DNA of 64,000 nt from Bacillota bacterium (GTDB lineage Bacteria; Bacillota; Sulfobacillia; JAJYWN01), in contig JAJYWN010000008.1 in the NCBI GenBank assembly GCA_021791495.1, forward strand, positions 1 through 64,000, written 5' to 3'. The notes beneath the pieces are model-generated. The model was not told the origin of the DNA and ran no database searches. It saw nothing but the letters and a program-made list of their open reading frames with translations. Within the stretch, counting starts at the first letter, position 1. The number at the start of each line of letters is the position of its first letter. Below are positions 1 to 8,581 of the stretch, one piece after another. The translations under genes and the position numbers were made by a program.

Positions 1-171
1 AGATACCCTGTTGGTCTCGGAAGCGTATCCCGAATTGACTCCAACGACCCCATGGCGGCGGATACCCCCCCACCCCCGGATACGGACTACACACGTACCT
101 TCTCGGCCGCCGAGGACACGGTTCAAATGCGGAGGTCAGTGATTGGCAAACCTCTTTGTCAACAGGCTGGA
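1..171 (-). repeat. Truncated copy of dispersed inverted-repeat element
   Basis: This stretch matches, in reverse complement, the sequence at 58668-58835 with only scattered mismatches. Shared landmarks are the GAATTGAC tip at 32-39, the GGTCTCGGAA block before it, the GGATACCCCCC box near 59-71 and the TTTGTCAACA end near 155-165. Bases 1-39 are one terminal arm and the rest of the element lies outside the window. Bases 40-171 are the conserved flank that accompanies the element. Related to the copy at 26995-27341. Confidence 0.75.
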
Positions 172-194
172 GGGAATGCGCTGCATTCCCTCGT

Positions 195-1457
195 TTATTC
201 TGGCAGCAGCTGCCGCCGGTACATCCGGTAAGTCTTGTAGTGCCGGCCACCCGCGCCTTCGGCGTCACGAACCATGAAGGTGTTTGTTTCGCCGATCGTG
301 GAGCCCTCGCCCCACCGGTAGCCCAGTCTCTTCCCGGCAAGCAGGCACTTCATGAACATGGCCCCGGTGACACCCTTTTTCCGGTATTCGGGCGTGACGA
401 AGAGGATGAAGATGCGCCCGGAGTCGATGCGGCGGCGGTACCACATGAACTTCAGCCACCCCAAGGGGAAGAGGCGACCGTTCAGGTGCTTTAGAGCCTG
501 GTTGTAGTTGGGCATGCCCACCAAGAAGCCGATGGGGCGACCGAGGGCGTCCGGCACCGCGCCTTTCCCCGTTTGCGGTGCCCCTGCCTTCTCTACTGCT
601 CTTGCGATCAAAATGAAATCCGGCACCGCCAGAGGTTTCAGCTTCATGCCCATCTCCCGGACCTCGTCCAAGGTCGGAGGCACCATGTCGTACCACTCTT
701 CTGGGATGGCCTGGTCCAGAATTTCCTTGATGGCGCGCACCTCGCGCTCCATCTGGCTGAGGTCCACCGGGTCGACCCGGAAATGGAACTTGCGCATGGC
801 GTAATCTGCCAGGCGCTCGAAGCGGTCGGGGATGTTCTTGATATCGTAGTGGAAGGCCCACAGGTCGGCTTCCTTGACGAAACCGTATCGTTCGAAGAAG
901 TCCATGTAGAAGGGCGGATTGTAGGAGTCCATCAGCACCGGCGGGGAGTCGAACCCCTCGACAAGGAGGGCGCGGTAGTCGTCGCCGTTCGAAGGGGAGA
1001 TGGGGCCGCGGATATCCTCCATCCCTTGGTCGCGGGCCCAGGAGCAGGCGGCGTCAAAGAGCGCTTCAGCCACGTCGTAGTCTTCGATGGTCTCGAAAAG
1101 AGTGAGGTGGGCCAGCTTTGTCCCTTTGCGCTCGTTCAGGCGCCGGTCGATGACGACGGCGATGCGCCCGACGGGGGCGCCACGACCACTCGAACCACGC
1201 CCCACCGGCCGCACGGGCCAGGCCAGGAAGACCTGGGAAGGCCCGGCCTTTTGAAACCAACTGCCCGCACCCCAGACCGTGGCGTGGATATCCGATAGGA
1301 GTGGCGGCACCCAGTTCGGGTCGCCCCGGTACAAGCGCCAGGACAACCGGACGAAGAGGCCTTTCTCGCGCTTGGAAGAGACCGGGCGGACCTGTATCGC
1401 GTGAACGCCAGCCGTACGCGTCTCTCCCGCGCCGGTTTCCACCGTGACCTGAGACAA
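195..1457 (-). CDS. GNAT-like N-acetyltransferase (YghO-type), 420 aa
   Basis: Probably a cytoplasmic acetyltransferase-fold protein of unknown substrate, like the YghO-type proteins of about 370-400 aa. Visible family features are the N-terminal WVPPLL segment, the central GPISPSNGDDY region, the FFERYGF motif and a C-terminal GNAT-like core (FVTPEYRKKGVTGAMF) ending in a Tyr-rich tail. Start is TTG at 1457 behind a GGGGGTG ribosome site. A Gly/Arg-rich insertion sits near residues 80-95. The gene is transcribed alone, divergent from the TldD-TldE gene. The 256 bp between them has an A/T-rich patch with TACAAT at 1638 but no convincing -35. Family call is fairly sure; function is unknown. 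Confidence 0.7.
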   Translation of the reverse strand: MSQVTVETGAGETRTAGVHAIQVRPVSSKREKGLFVRLSWRLYRGDPNWVPPLLSDIHATVWGAGSWFQKAGPSQVFLAWPVRPVGRGSSGRGAPVGRIAVVIDRRLNERKGTKLAHLTLFETIEDYDVAEALFDAACSWARDQGMEDIRGPISPSNGDDYRALLVEGFDSPPVLMDSYNPPFYMDFFERYGFVKEADLWAFHYDIKNIPDRFERLADYAMRKFHFRVDPVDLSQMEREVRAIKEILDQAIPEEWYDMVPPTLDEVREMGMKLKPLAVPDFILIARAVEKAGAPQTGKGAVPDALGRPIGFLVGMPNYNQALKHLNGRLFPLGWLKFMWYRRRIDSGRIFILFVTPEYRKKGVTGAMFMKCLLAGKRLGYRWGEGSTIGETNTFMVRDAEGAGGRHYKTYRMYRRQLLPE

Positions 1458-1713
1458 AGCTGAACACCCCCGTCAGGTTATTCCCGGCAAGAGCCGTTAT
1501 CCCTCTGCCGCGTGGCCTGCCTGAAGCCTTCTCTGCTTGCATCCCCGCCCCACGCCCGGTCCGCCCCTCCTTCTACCTCTCTTTTCCCGCCCCCGGAAAG
1601 TTCGGGACACAGAGGAAATCCGCCGTCGCCGGAAAAATACAATAGTTAGCTCATTTCCAGCCCGTCCCTAGGGCTGCGCAGAGTGGGAAGAGTGGAAAAG
1701 GGAGGGATACCGG

Positions 1714-4521
1714 ATGAGTGAGCTCACCCGCCGGGCCTTAGAAGTGGCCAAGGCCAAGGGAGCGGACTACGCCGACATCCGCGTCGTCGAAGACAAGAAC
1801 GAGTCGGTCAACGTCAAGAACGGCATCGTCAACGCCCTCCGCTCGTCGGAGAGCAAAGGTTTCGGCGTCCGCGTCCTGAAGGACGGGGCCTGGGGCTTCG
1901 CCTCCAGCTCCGATCTGTCCATGGGCGAGGTAGAGAAGGTGGCGGCCATGGCCGTCGCCATCGCCCAGGCCAGCGCCCTTGTGAAGAAGGACAAGCCTTT
2001 TGACTGGAAACCCATGAACCCCATCCACGACACCTGGAAGGCGCCGATCGAGGTAGACCCCTTTACGGTGAAGATGGAGGACAAGATCGCCCTGCTCCTG
2101 GAGGCCGATCGCCTGATGCGCCAGAACAAGGGCGTGCGCGTGGCCGAGGGCTCCATGGGGTTCCTGTGGGAGAGGACCACCTTCGAGAGCAGCGAGAAGG
2201 TCTACTACGAGCAGGAGATCACCGAGTCGGGCGGCGGCATTTCCGCCACCGCCGTGGACCCGGCGAAAGGCGAGATGCAGCGCCGCAGCTACCCCAGCTC
2301 CTTCGGTGGGCAGGTGCAGCAGTGCGGGTACGAGGCCGTGACGGCGCTGGACCTGGCGGCCCACGCCGAGGAGATCGCCAAGGGCGCGGTCGACCTCCTG
2401 GCGGCGCCGCAGTGCCCGTCGGGGCAGATGGACCTTATCCTGGAGTCGTCGCAGCTAGGGCTGCAGATCCACGAGTCCTGCGGCCACCCCATCGAGTTGG
2501 ACCGCGTCTTCGGGATGGAGGCCAGCTACGCCGGGACCAGCTTCCTCACCCCCGAGAAGCTGGGGACTTTCAAGTACGGGTCGCCCGAGGTCAACATTGT
2601 CGCCGACGCCACCATTCCCGGCGGCCTTGGGACGTTCAAGTGGGACGACGAAGGCGTGGCCGGGCAGCGCACGGTTATCATGGACCACGGCATCTTCAAG
2701 AACTACCTCACGTCAAGGGAAACGGCGGCCGAACTGAACCAGGAGTCCAACGGGACGATGCGCGCCGACGGTTGGAACCGCACCCCCATCATCCGCATGA
2801 CCAACATCAACCTTGAGCCGGGCGACTGGACCCTGGACGAGATCATCCGGGACACCAAGGACGGCATCCTGATGGCGACAAATAAGAGCTGGTCCATCGA
2901 CGACCGGCGCCTGAACTTCCAGTTCGGCACCGAAGCCGGCTGGATCATCAAGGACGGGTCCGTCGGAGAGCTCGTCAAGAACCCGACCTACACCGGCATC
3001 ACCCCCGAGTTCTGGGGCAGCCTGGACGCGGTATCGGGGAAGAAAGAGTGGACCCTATGGGGTTTGCCGAACTGCGGCAAGGGTGAACCGCCACAGTCCG
3101 CCCATGTCGGCCACGGCGCCGCCCCCAGCCGCTTCCGCAAGGTGAGGGTAGGTGTGGAAATGGTGAGAGAGGGCCGTTTGGGAAGAGAGCGGTCCCTGGC
3201 TGCGGTCGAGGAGGCCCTGGCGGCGGCGAAGGACGCCGGCGCCACCCAGGCTGAAGCCACGGTAGCGGGGAACGAGACCTACCTCACCCGCTTCGCCACC
3301 AACCACATCCACCAGAACGTGGGTGAGACGGAAATGGCCCTGTCCATGCGGGTCATCGTCGGGAAGCGCGTCGGGCGGGCCTCCACGAACACGTTGGACC
3401 GCGGCTCCATCAAGGAATGCGCCGAGAAGGCCGCGGCCATCGCCCGCCTGTCGCCGGAAAACCCCGACTTCAAGAGCCTGCCGGAGCCCGGACCCATCCC
3501 GACCGTGGATGGCTGGGCAGAGGCCACGGCGGCCTGCTCCCCAGAGGAACGGGCCAAGGGCGTGGGCGCCATCGTCGCCGCGTCGAAGGCCAAGGGGTTT
3601 GAGGCGTCGGGCGCCTTCCAGACGGGGGCGCACGAAGTCGCCATCGGAAACACCCTGGGTGTGAGCGGTTACTTCGCTTCGACCAGTTCTTCCTTGAGCA
3701 CCGTGGTGATGGCGGGGGCTTCGGGCGGGTACGGCGGCGCCGACGCCCGCGACGTCCGGGAAATCGACCCGGCGGCGGTGGGGCGGGCAGCCGTGGAGAA
3801 GTGTGATCGGGGCCGCGATAGCATCAAGGTTGACGCCGGCGAGTACGAGGTCATCCTTGAGGAAGACGCCGTCGCCACCCTGGTCGGCTTCCTGTCGCGG
3901 ATGGGCTTTTCGGCCATGGGCTACCAGGAAGGGCGCAGTTTCATGGTGGGCAAGCTGGGCCAGAAGGTGGTGGGCGAGAACATTACCATCTGGGACGACG
4001 GCACCGACCCGGCCGGCGCCCCCACGCCTTTCGACGGCGAGGGCGTCCCCAAGCGGAAGCTGATGCTGATCGAGAACGGCGTGGCCAGGAACATCTGCTA
4101 CGACAGCTACACGGCCGGCCGCGACAAGACCCCCGGCACCAAGTCCACCGGCCATTCGGCGGGCGGCTGGGGTCCCATGCCGGCCAACATCTTCATGAAG
4201 ACCGGCGACGTCACCATCCAGGACATGATCGCCAACACCAAGCGGGGCATCTGGGTGACGCGTTTCCACTACGTCAACCCCGTCCACCCGGTGAAGACCA
4301 TCATCACCGGGATGACGCGCGACGGCACTTTCCTGGTGGAGAACGGCAAGGTCGTGGCGGCGGTGAAGAACTTCCGCTTCACCCAGAGCGTGCTGGAGGC
4401 CCTGTCGAACGTGCAGATGATCGGCAAGGATACCAAGCTGCGCGGCGGCCGGCGGGGCGGCATGCGCATCCCGGCCTTGAAGATTGCCAAGTTCAACTTC
4501 ACCGGGGTGACGGAGTTCTAG
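1714..4521 (+). CDS. tldD-tldE: TldD-TldE (PmbA) metalloprotease as one fused ORF, 935 aa
   Basis: The TldD/TldE complex is a cytosolic metalloprotease that degrades unfolded peptides and, in some bacteria, trims modified peptides such as microcin B17. Residues 1-475 are TldD, with the zinc motif HESCGH at 253-258 and a probable third ligand at C454. From about residue 490 the protein is a TldE/PmbA homologue lacking the zinc site, as usual for that partner. The two are normally separate adjacent genes; here no stop lies between them. The TldD-like ending (RKVRVGV) runs into TldE across 3140-3200, where GTG and ATG codons follow a GGTGAGGGTAGG stretch that could allow internal initiation. Start ATG has a GGGAGGG site. 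The sequence shows the fusion directly; whether it is one polypeptide in vivo is inference. Confidence 0.92.
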   Translation: MSELTRRALEVAKAKGADYADIRVVEDKNESVNVKNGIVNALRSSESKGFGVRVLKDGAWGFASSSDLSMGEVEKVAAMAVAIAQASALVKKDKPFDWKPMNPIHDTWKAPIEVDPFTVKMEDKIALLLEADRLMRQNKGVRVAEGSMGFLWERTTFESSEKVYYEQEITESGGGISATAVDPAKGEMQRRSYPSSFGGQVQQCGYEAVTALDLAAHAEEIAKGAVDLLAAPQCPSGQMDLILESSQLGLQIHESCGHPIELDRVFGMEASYAGTSFLTPEKLGTFKYGSPEVNIVADATIPGGLGTFKWDDEGVAGQRTVIMDHGIFKNYLTSRETAAELNQESNGTMRADGWNRTPIIRMTNINLEPGDWTLDEIIRDTKDGILMATNKSWSIDDRRLNFQFGTEAGWIIKDGSVGELVKNPTYTGITPEFWGSLDAVSGKKEWTLWGLPNCGKGEPPQSAHVGHGAAPSRFRKVRVGVEMVREGRLGRERSLAAVEEALAAAKDAGATQAEATVAGNETYLTRFATNHIHQNVGETEMALSMRVIVGKRVGRASTNTLDRGSIKECAEKAAAIARLSPENPDFKSLPEPGPIPTVDGWAEATAACSPEERAKGVGAIVAASKAKGFEASGAFQTGAHEVAIGNTLGVSGYFASTSSSLSTVVMAGASGGYGGADARDVREIDPAAVGRAAVEKCDRGRDSIKVDAGEYEVILEEDAVATLVGFLSRMGFSAMGYQEGRSFMVGKLGQKVVGENITIWDDGTDPAGAPTPFDGEGVPKRKLMLIENGVARNICYDSYTAGRDKTPGTKSTGHSAGGWGPMPANIFMKTGDVTIQDMIANTKRGIWVTRFHYVNPVHPVKTIITGMTRDGTFLVENGKVVAAVKNFRFTQSVLEALSNVQMIGKDTKLRGGRRGGMRIPALKIAKFNFTGVTEF

Positions 4522-4600
4522 GCGGCCGTATCGTAGGATAGAACGTGAACTGATTTCCCTGGGTCCCAGTGCTACCACCACTGCTCCTAGGGGGTATTCC

Positions 4601-5068
4601 ATGCGTGGCCGAATGAGGGTCATCACTGTGGGGGCGGCGCTAGGGCTAACGAGCGCCGCCGTCTACTGGCTATTCTTTGCATCTCCTTCACAACTATACG
4701 ACTGGCTTGCGACCACCGATACACGTATTGCCATACGTGACTTCCTTCCTGGTGGGTTTTCACTCCTAGGCATCTCGCTCTGGATGTTGTTTATTGTCCT
4801 CATTCCCTTCGGCCTCAGCCTGGACTTGTCTACGTGGACTCTGGGCTATCTGTTATTCAAGATGGGCGACTGGGGTCACAGTGATCATCCAGGACCGGGC
4901 GCCGCCCTTGGCTCATGGGGGACATCGCATCCTATCTTGGCTTTTGGCCTCTTCTTCTTCAGTAGCGCATTGGTGGGAGTTGCGCTGGCCGTTCTCGGTG
5001 ACTTCATCGCACGGAAACTTGGCCTAGCCTCGCATGTCCCATCTAGGAACCCACAGGCCAGACAATAG
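4601..5068 (+). CDS. Small membrane protein, unknown, 155 aa
   Basis: I do not recognise this protein. It has three probable membrane helices, at about residues 5-27, 50-75 and 108-135, separated by short polar loops. The loop before the last helix contains several His, Gly and Asp residues (MGDWGHSDHPGPG). Start ATG is preceded by AGGGGG at good spacing. It lies 79 bp after the TldD-TldE gene on the same strand, so read-through is possible. The reading frame is open over its whole length and the composition is typical of an inner-membrane protein, so I accept it as a real gene of unknown function. Confidence 0.6.
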   Translation: MRGRMRVITVGAALGLTSAAVYWLFFASPSQLYDWLATTDTRIAIRDFLPGGFSLLGISLWMLFIVLIPFGLSLDLSTWTLGYLLFKMGDWGHSDHPGPGAALGSWGTSHPILAFGLFFFSSALVGVALAVLGDFIARKLGLASHVPSRNPQARQ

Positions 5069-5129
5069 GGCCACCGGTAAACGGGCCTTTTGGGGCGGAC
5101 TTGGAGGACGTTGGAGGGCGCTAATTGCT

Positions 5130-5708
5130 GTGAACCGCAGCATGCCAATGAAGAAGGTGGTGGAGCTCCTTGCCCTCCTTGAAGGGGAAGGTGTCTCCGT
5201 TTGGGTAGACGGCGGGTGGGCCGTGGACGCCTTGCTCGGGGAGGAGACCCGCCCTCATAGCGACCTCGACTTGGTGGTTCAGGAGAAGGACATCGCTCGC
5301 CTTCGGCACCTTCTCGAGGAACGTGGTTTCAAGGACCAACCGCGGGACGACACCTCTCCGTGGAACTTCGTGCTTGGCGACGCGGCGGGGCACGACGTGG
5401 ACCTGCATGTCGTGACCTTGGACGCCAATGGGGACGGAATCTACGGCCCGCCGGAACGGGGGCAGCGCTATCCGGCGCCTTCGCTCACCGGGCACGGGGT
5501 TATCGGCGGCCATCCGGTGCGGTGCATCTCCCCGGAGTGGCTGGTGAAGTCCCACGCGGGGTACAATTTCGACGATCAGGATGTGGCGGACGTCCTGGCA
5601 CTCCACAGAAGGTTCGGCGTTCCTTTGCCGGCCGAGTACCTTCCTTTTCGGGGATCGCGACCCACCACGGTCCATATCCTGCAGGGAGATTGGCGCAAAG
5701 ACCTCTAA
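5130..5708 (+). CDS. Lnu/ANT(2'')-type nucleotidyltransferase
   Basis: A nucleotidyltransferase of the family that includes lincosamide nucleotidyltransferases and aminoglycoside 2''-adenylyltransferases, which add AMP to antibiotics. The N-terminus shows the typical VDGGWAVDALL followed by HSDLDLVV, where the two Asp residues coordinate metal. A second acidic motif, DVDLHVV, follows near residue 90. The length of about 190 aa matches the family. GTG at 5130 has GGAGGG 11 bases upstream; the ATG at 5142 is an alternative. Many environmental members have no proven resistance role, so the substrate should not be assumed. Downstream lies gene-poor DNA with an intron remnant, so this is an accessory neighbourhood. 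Confidence 0.8.
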   Translation: MNRSMPMKKVVELLALLEGEGVSVWVDGGWAVDALLGEETRPHSDLDLVVQEKDIARLRHLLEERGFKDQPRDDTSPWNFVLGDAAGHDVDLHVVTLDANGDGIYGPPERGQRYPAPSLTGHGVIGGHPVRCISPEWLVKSHAGYNFDDQDVADVLALHRRFGVPLPAEYLPFRGSRPTTVHILQGDWRKDL

Positions 5709-6410
5709 GGCAGGACTTTGGCAAATGGCCCGCCGGCGACCTTGACCACCGCAACCGTTCCTTTCGCAACGCTGGGATTTCCTAGGAACCGAACCGCCCG
5801 ATGCGGACTCGTATGTCCGGTGGTGTGAGAGGACGGCTGGGTGAACCGGCCACCCCACAGAATATACTCTCGGCGGCCACGCAGGACATTCCGCTCGGCT
5901 GGCCCTTTCGCGGAGGCCAGGCGTCAAGGTTCCCATTGGTGCACCGGCATGAGAGGGTGCCCCGGCACCACCCGTCTGACTCTGCACCACTGGTCTCAGA
6001 TTGGAACGTGGAAGGGCGCAGTTCCCATCATTGCAAGGATGTGGCAGGAAAAGCTGCACGCAAGGAGAATAATCCTTACCCGCTGGATGGGGATTGCCAC
6101 CCCGTGACCAATGGAAACGGCGTAGCCGGAAGGCTGGCTGAATCGTAAGGCGCAGTCCAAGATACCAGGGCTGTTCTTGGCGTGATGGCATCCCACCTCG
6201 CTGTTCCTTTTCCCTTCCGTTCCCTTTCCGTTCCAGTTACTGGTGCCGAGCCCATTGCAGTGGCTTTCTTTGCGCCTTGGCGACGCCGTGACAACCCGCG
6301 AGAAAGTGTGGCTACCGCGAGGTCCAGTGCCCGGCCAGACGGACTTGGTTCTGAGGAGAGTGGGATATGACAGGTTCAGACGGGAGAGCCGCAGGGCTCC
6401 AAGTGGACCC
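5709..6410 (+). other. Gene-poor stretch, no intact gene
   Basis: No ORF here has family features or a sound ribosome site. It contains the probable group II intron tail (next entry) and a pyrimidine-rich simple repeat at about 6203-6236 made of TTCCCTTCCG-like units. The rest looks like degenerate coding DNA leading into the SLH pseudogene. Confidence 0.4.
5789..5862 (+). ncRNA. Probable group II intron domain V-VI remnant
   Basis: The block resembles the 3' end of bacterial group II introns. A domain-V-like hairpin pairs ACCGCC with GGTGGT around an inner GGAC/GTCC stem (5792-5825). It is followed by GAGAGGACGG and a domain-VI-like stem GGCTGG-gtgaa-CCGGCC (about 5834-5851). No reverse transcriptase/maturase ORF is present upstream, so this would be a fragment. 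The call is by recalled motif similarity plus visible pairing. Confidence 0.45.
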
Positions 6411-6789
6411 AAGTGTTACCTCCCTGTCCTTTCCGACCACGATCAGGTCAGCAACTGGGCCGGACCGTAGGTTGCCATGGCTGTTGACCTGCGGCTAATA
6501 AGGGAGATGGGCGATGGATCTCTTGCTCTCAAGGCCAATGTGACCAGGGCGCAGGCGCTAACTATGATCGCTGTGGCTTACTTTGGTGACGACTCCATCG
6601 CGGCGACGGAAGGGGCCAATGCGCCAACCGGTTTCGGCGATGACGCGCCTATCGCTGCCTGGGCCCGCCCGGCCATAAGCTACACCCTCCGGCAAGATAT
6701 CGTGAGTCTATCCGATCATGCCAATCTCGGACCCAATGAAGCTAAGGAGCGTGAGTAGTATGAGCCATATGTATTTGTCTCTCAAACGG
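6411..6789 (+). pseudogene. Decayed SLH-domain gene fragment
   Basis: Translation aligns with the intact SLH region of the 1205-aa protein at 11784-15401. The piece before 6468 (YLPVLSDHDQVSNWAGP) matches YLTDFRDEDSVSPWARS. A TAG at 6468-6470 then stands where the intact copy has Tyr. After it LKANVTRAQALTMI matches PKANITRAEALVMI, and TGFGDDAPIAAWARPAISY matches TGFGDDAAIPTWARPAVNY. Past 6750 similarity continues in another frame (MSHMYLSL against MTCRYLSR), so there is also a frameshift. It is a non-functional SLH remnant next to live SLH genes. Confidence 0.75.
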
Positions 6790-6836
6790 GGAGTCACGAA
6801 GGCCGGCATCCTTGACTTGTTGGGGAGGTGAGCCAG

Positions 6837-7514
6837 GTGCGAACCGCACCACGCACCTCACTGCAGTCTGTACTGAAACTGACCGTCTGGCTCGTAGTGG
6901 TCGTGCTGTCCCTTTCGCTTGGTTCTTCGGCCTTGGCGTACTCTGACGTTAAAGACCGCGACCTGGCGCAGGCTCTGACCGACTTATCGAGGTTCCAGAT
7001 CGTTAACGGGTATGAGGACGGAACCTTCCGCCCCATGAAAAAGGTCACGCGGGCCGAGTTCGCAAAGCTGATCATACAGACCATCAAGCCAGATCCGGAA
7101 GGCTCTCCCGCCCAAGACAAGACATTCCCAGACGTGCCCGCCTCACACTGGGCCTACCGCTTCGTCAACTTCGCACGAGCATTAGAGATCATCAATGGCT
7201 TTCCCGATGGCACCTTTCACCCCGACGACAGCATCACCTACGAACAGGCGATCAAGATGATCGTGGTGGCCCTGTACTATGGGCATTCGGCCGAGGCAGC
7301 CGGCGGTTACCCCGACGGGTACGTGACAGTGGCAAGCTCCCTGAACATACTCGCCGGAACACAGATCGATCGCAAAGCCGAAGCCTTGAGAGGGGTAGTA
7401 GCCACGCTTTTGCACAACGCTCTTAACGCTCCTTTGCAGTCTCCGGTGCCGTTTAAGGGAATCCAGTACTGGACCTTGCATAGTGTGTACGACGCCCTTT
7501 ATTCGGGGCGCTAA
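6837..7514 (+). CDS. Secreted SLH-domain protein, 225 aa
   Basis: An exported protein expected to bind secondary cell-wall polymer through SLH modules. A signal peptide (hydrophobic stretch VWLVVVVLSLSLGSSALA) is followed by an SLH domain with GYEDGTFRPMKKVTRAEFAKL. A second has FPDVPASHWAYRFVNFA and GFPDGTFHPDDSITYEQAIKM, and a third is degenerate (GGYPDGYVTVASSLNI). There is no other domain, so it is either a small S-layer-associated protein or an anchoring subunit. GTG at 6837 is chosen because GGGGAGG at 6822-6828 is 8 bases upstream; the GTG at 6828 would overlap that site. It begins a run of four exported proteins on the same strand. Confidence 0.85.
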   Translation: MRTAPRTSLQSVLKLTVWLVVVVLSLSLGSSALAYSDVKDRDLAQALTDLSRFQIVNGYEDGTFRPMKKVTRAEFAKLIIQTIKPDPEGSPAQDKTFPDVPASHWAYRFVNFARALEIINGFPDGTFHPDDSITYEQAIKMIVVALYYGHSAEAAGGYPDGYVTVASSLNILAGTQIDRKAEALRGVVATLLHNALNAPLQSPVPFKGIQYWTLHSVYDALYSGR

Positions 7515-7633
7515 CAAGTCACTGTTGCCCAGGTGGCCGTCCCGACCGTAGAGGCCGCGGTTGAGTTGATCAGCGGCGAGTGGCTAATGGTGAGTTCAGC
7601 GTGTTCGGGGGCTTGGTCGGAAGGGGTAATCGT

Positions 7634-8365
7634 ATGCGGAAGAGAGACATCGTGCTGTTAACCTGCGGGTTTGTGATCGCGTCTCTCCTGTTTTCGGTGA
7701 CAGTCTTGGCCAGCGATGCTGTCTCGAAGAACCTGACGGTTTACTTCTTGCCGCTCAAGTACTACTTTGACACGGTCAAGAAGGATCCGCCGGCTGACAA
7801 GACGGGTTTCATTTATGAAGGGACGACCTACGTGCCTCTGGGGTTCGTGTGCGAGTCCCTGGGAAAGGACGTTGTCTGGGATGGAACATCCTATTCCATC
7901 TACGTCGGCAAGCAACGCACTGGGACGGTCACCCGCCTTACCAGTTTGGAGCCTGTGCTCTATAGAGATGACAGCAAATACTCTCAGACCAGATGGACCA
8001 GAGCCCAGCCAGCTCCGACCGTCGATCAGCGCGGTTTCACCGACGCTCTGACGGCTAAGGGTGGCGCCACGAACTACTGCGAGTATGCTCTCAATGCCAA
8101 GTACTCGAAGTTCGAGGGATACTGGGGAATGGCCGATGCCAATAAGAACGTTGCTTCCAACTTCGCGCTGATCGTTAAGGATCAAGATGGGAAGACCCTC
8201 TACCAAGGCCCACCGACCTCGGGTGGAAAGGATCCGGTGTCCTTCAGCGTAGATGTCCGGGGCGTGATCCGGATGTCACTGGAGTGTGCGCGAGTGTCCG
8301 ACGATGCTTGGTTTGACAACTATGACGCCAGTGTCGTCATCGGTGACCCCATGCTCATCTGGTAG
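7634..8365 (+). CDS. Exported protein: copper-amine-oxidase-N-like plus NPCBM-like domain
   Basis: A 243-aa exported protein. After a signal peptide (residues 5-27) comes a copper-amine-oxidase N-terminal-like domain, a wall-associated module common in Bacillota and unrelated to catalysis (FIYEGTTYVPLGFVCESLGKDVVWDGTSYSIYVG, broken here only by family variation). From about residue 140 to the end is an NPCBM-like carbohydrate-binding jelly roll (YALNAKYSKFEGYWGM, DVRGVIRMSLEC, DAWFDNYDASVVIGDPML). Both domains suggest cell-wall or glycan binding without enzyme activity. ATG at 7634 follows AAGGGG; an upstream in-frame ATG at 7580 would add a non-signal N-terminus. Neighbours are SLH and peptidase surface proteins. 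Confidence 0.75.
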   Translation: MRKRDIVLLTCGFVIASLLFSVTVLASDAVSKNLTVYFLPLKYYFDTVKKDPPADKTGFIYEGTTYVPLGFVCESLGKDVVWDGTSYSIYVGKQRTGTVTRLTSLEPVLYRDDSKYSQTRWTRAQPAPTVDQRGFTDALTAKGGATNYCEYALNAKYSKFEGYWGMADANKNVASNFALIVKDQDGKTLYQGPPTSGGKDPVSFSVDVRGVIRMSLECARVSDDAWFDNYDASVVIGDPMLIW

Positions 8366-8513
8366 GAGCACTTTCCCTTTCCTTGGCCCAAGTCCGCAGA
8401 CGCTGCCGATTGGGAGGGACTTCGGCGTCGATACAATCGAGGTTCCAATGCTTCATATCAGTTGAATACGGGAGACCTCTAACTTCCATACGCCAGAGTT
8501 CGTAACTGCAAAT

Positions 8514-8539
8514 CCGTCCCTATCTGGTAGTAGGGTCGG
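8514..8539 (+). promoter_or_regulatory. Leader hairpin upstream of the M23/C39 gene
   Basis: CCG-t-CCCTA pairs with TAGGG-t-CGG across an 8-base loop in the 216-bp gap before the 8582 start. No T-tract follows, so it is not a classical terminator. It may be a 5'-UTR structure; no known riboswitch class was matched. Confidence 0.3.
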
Positions 8540-8581
8540 TTCCAAGCAGTAAACCGGGTCCTATGTGGGGAGTTGTGAATC

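Noticed and set aside
3055..4626. Long 523-codon open frame opposite TldE
   Set aside because: A GC-rich antisense shadow: His/Arg/Gly-biased, no family features, and a well-supported gene lies on the other strand.
6050..6160. Possible cyclic-di-GMP riboswitch upstream of SLH genes
   Set aside because: Some GCCGG and GCAAGG pieces resemble GEMM, but the conserved GGACGCAAAGC core and tetraloop receptor are absent.
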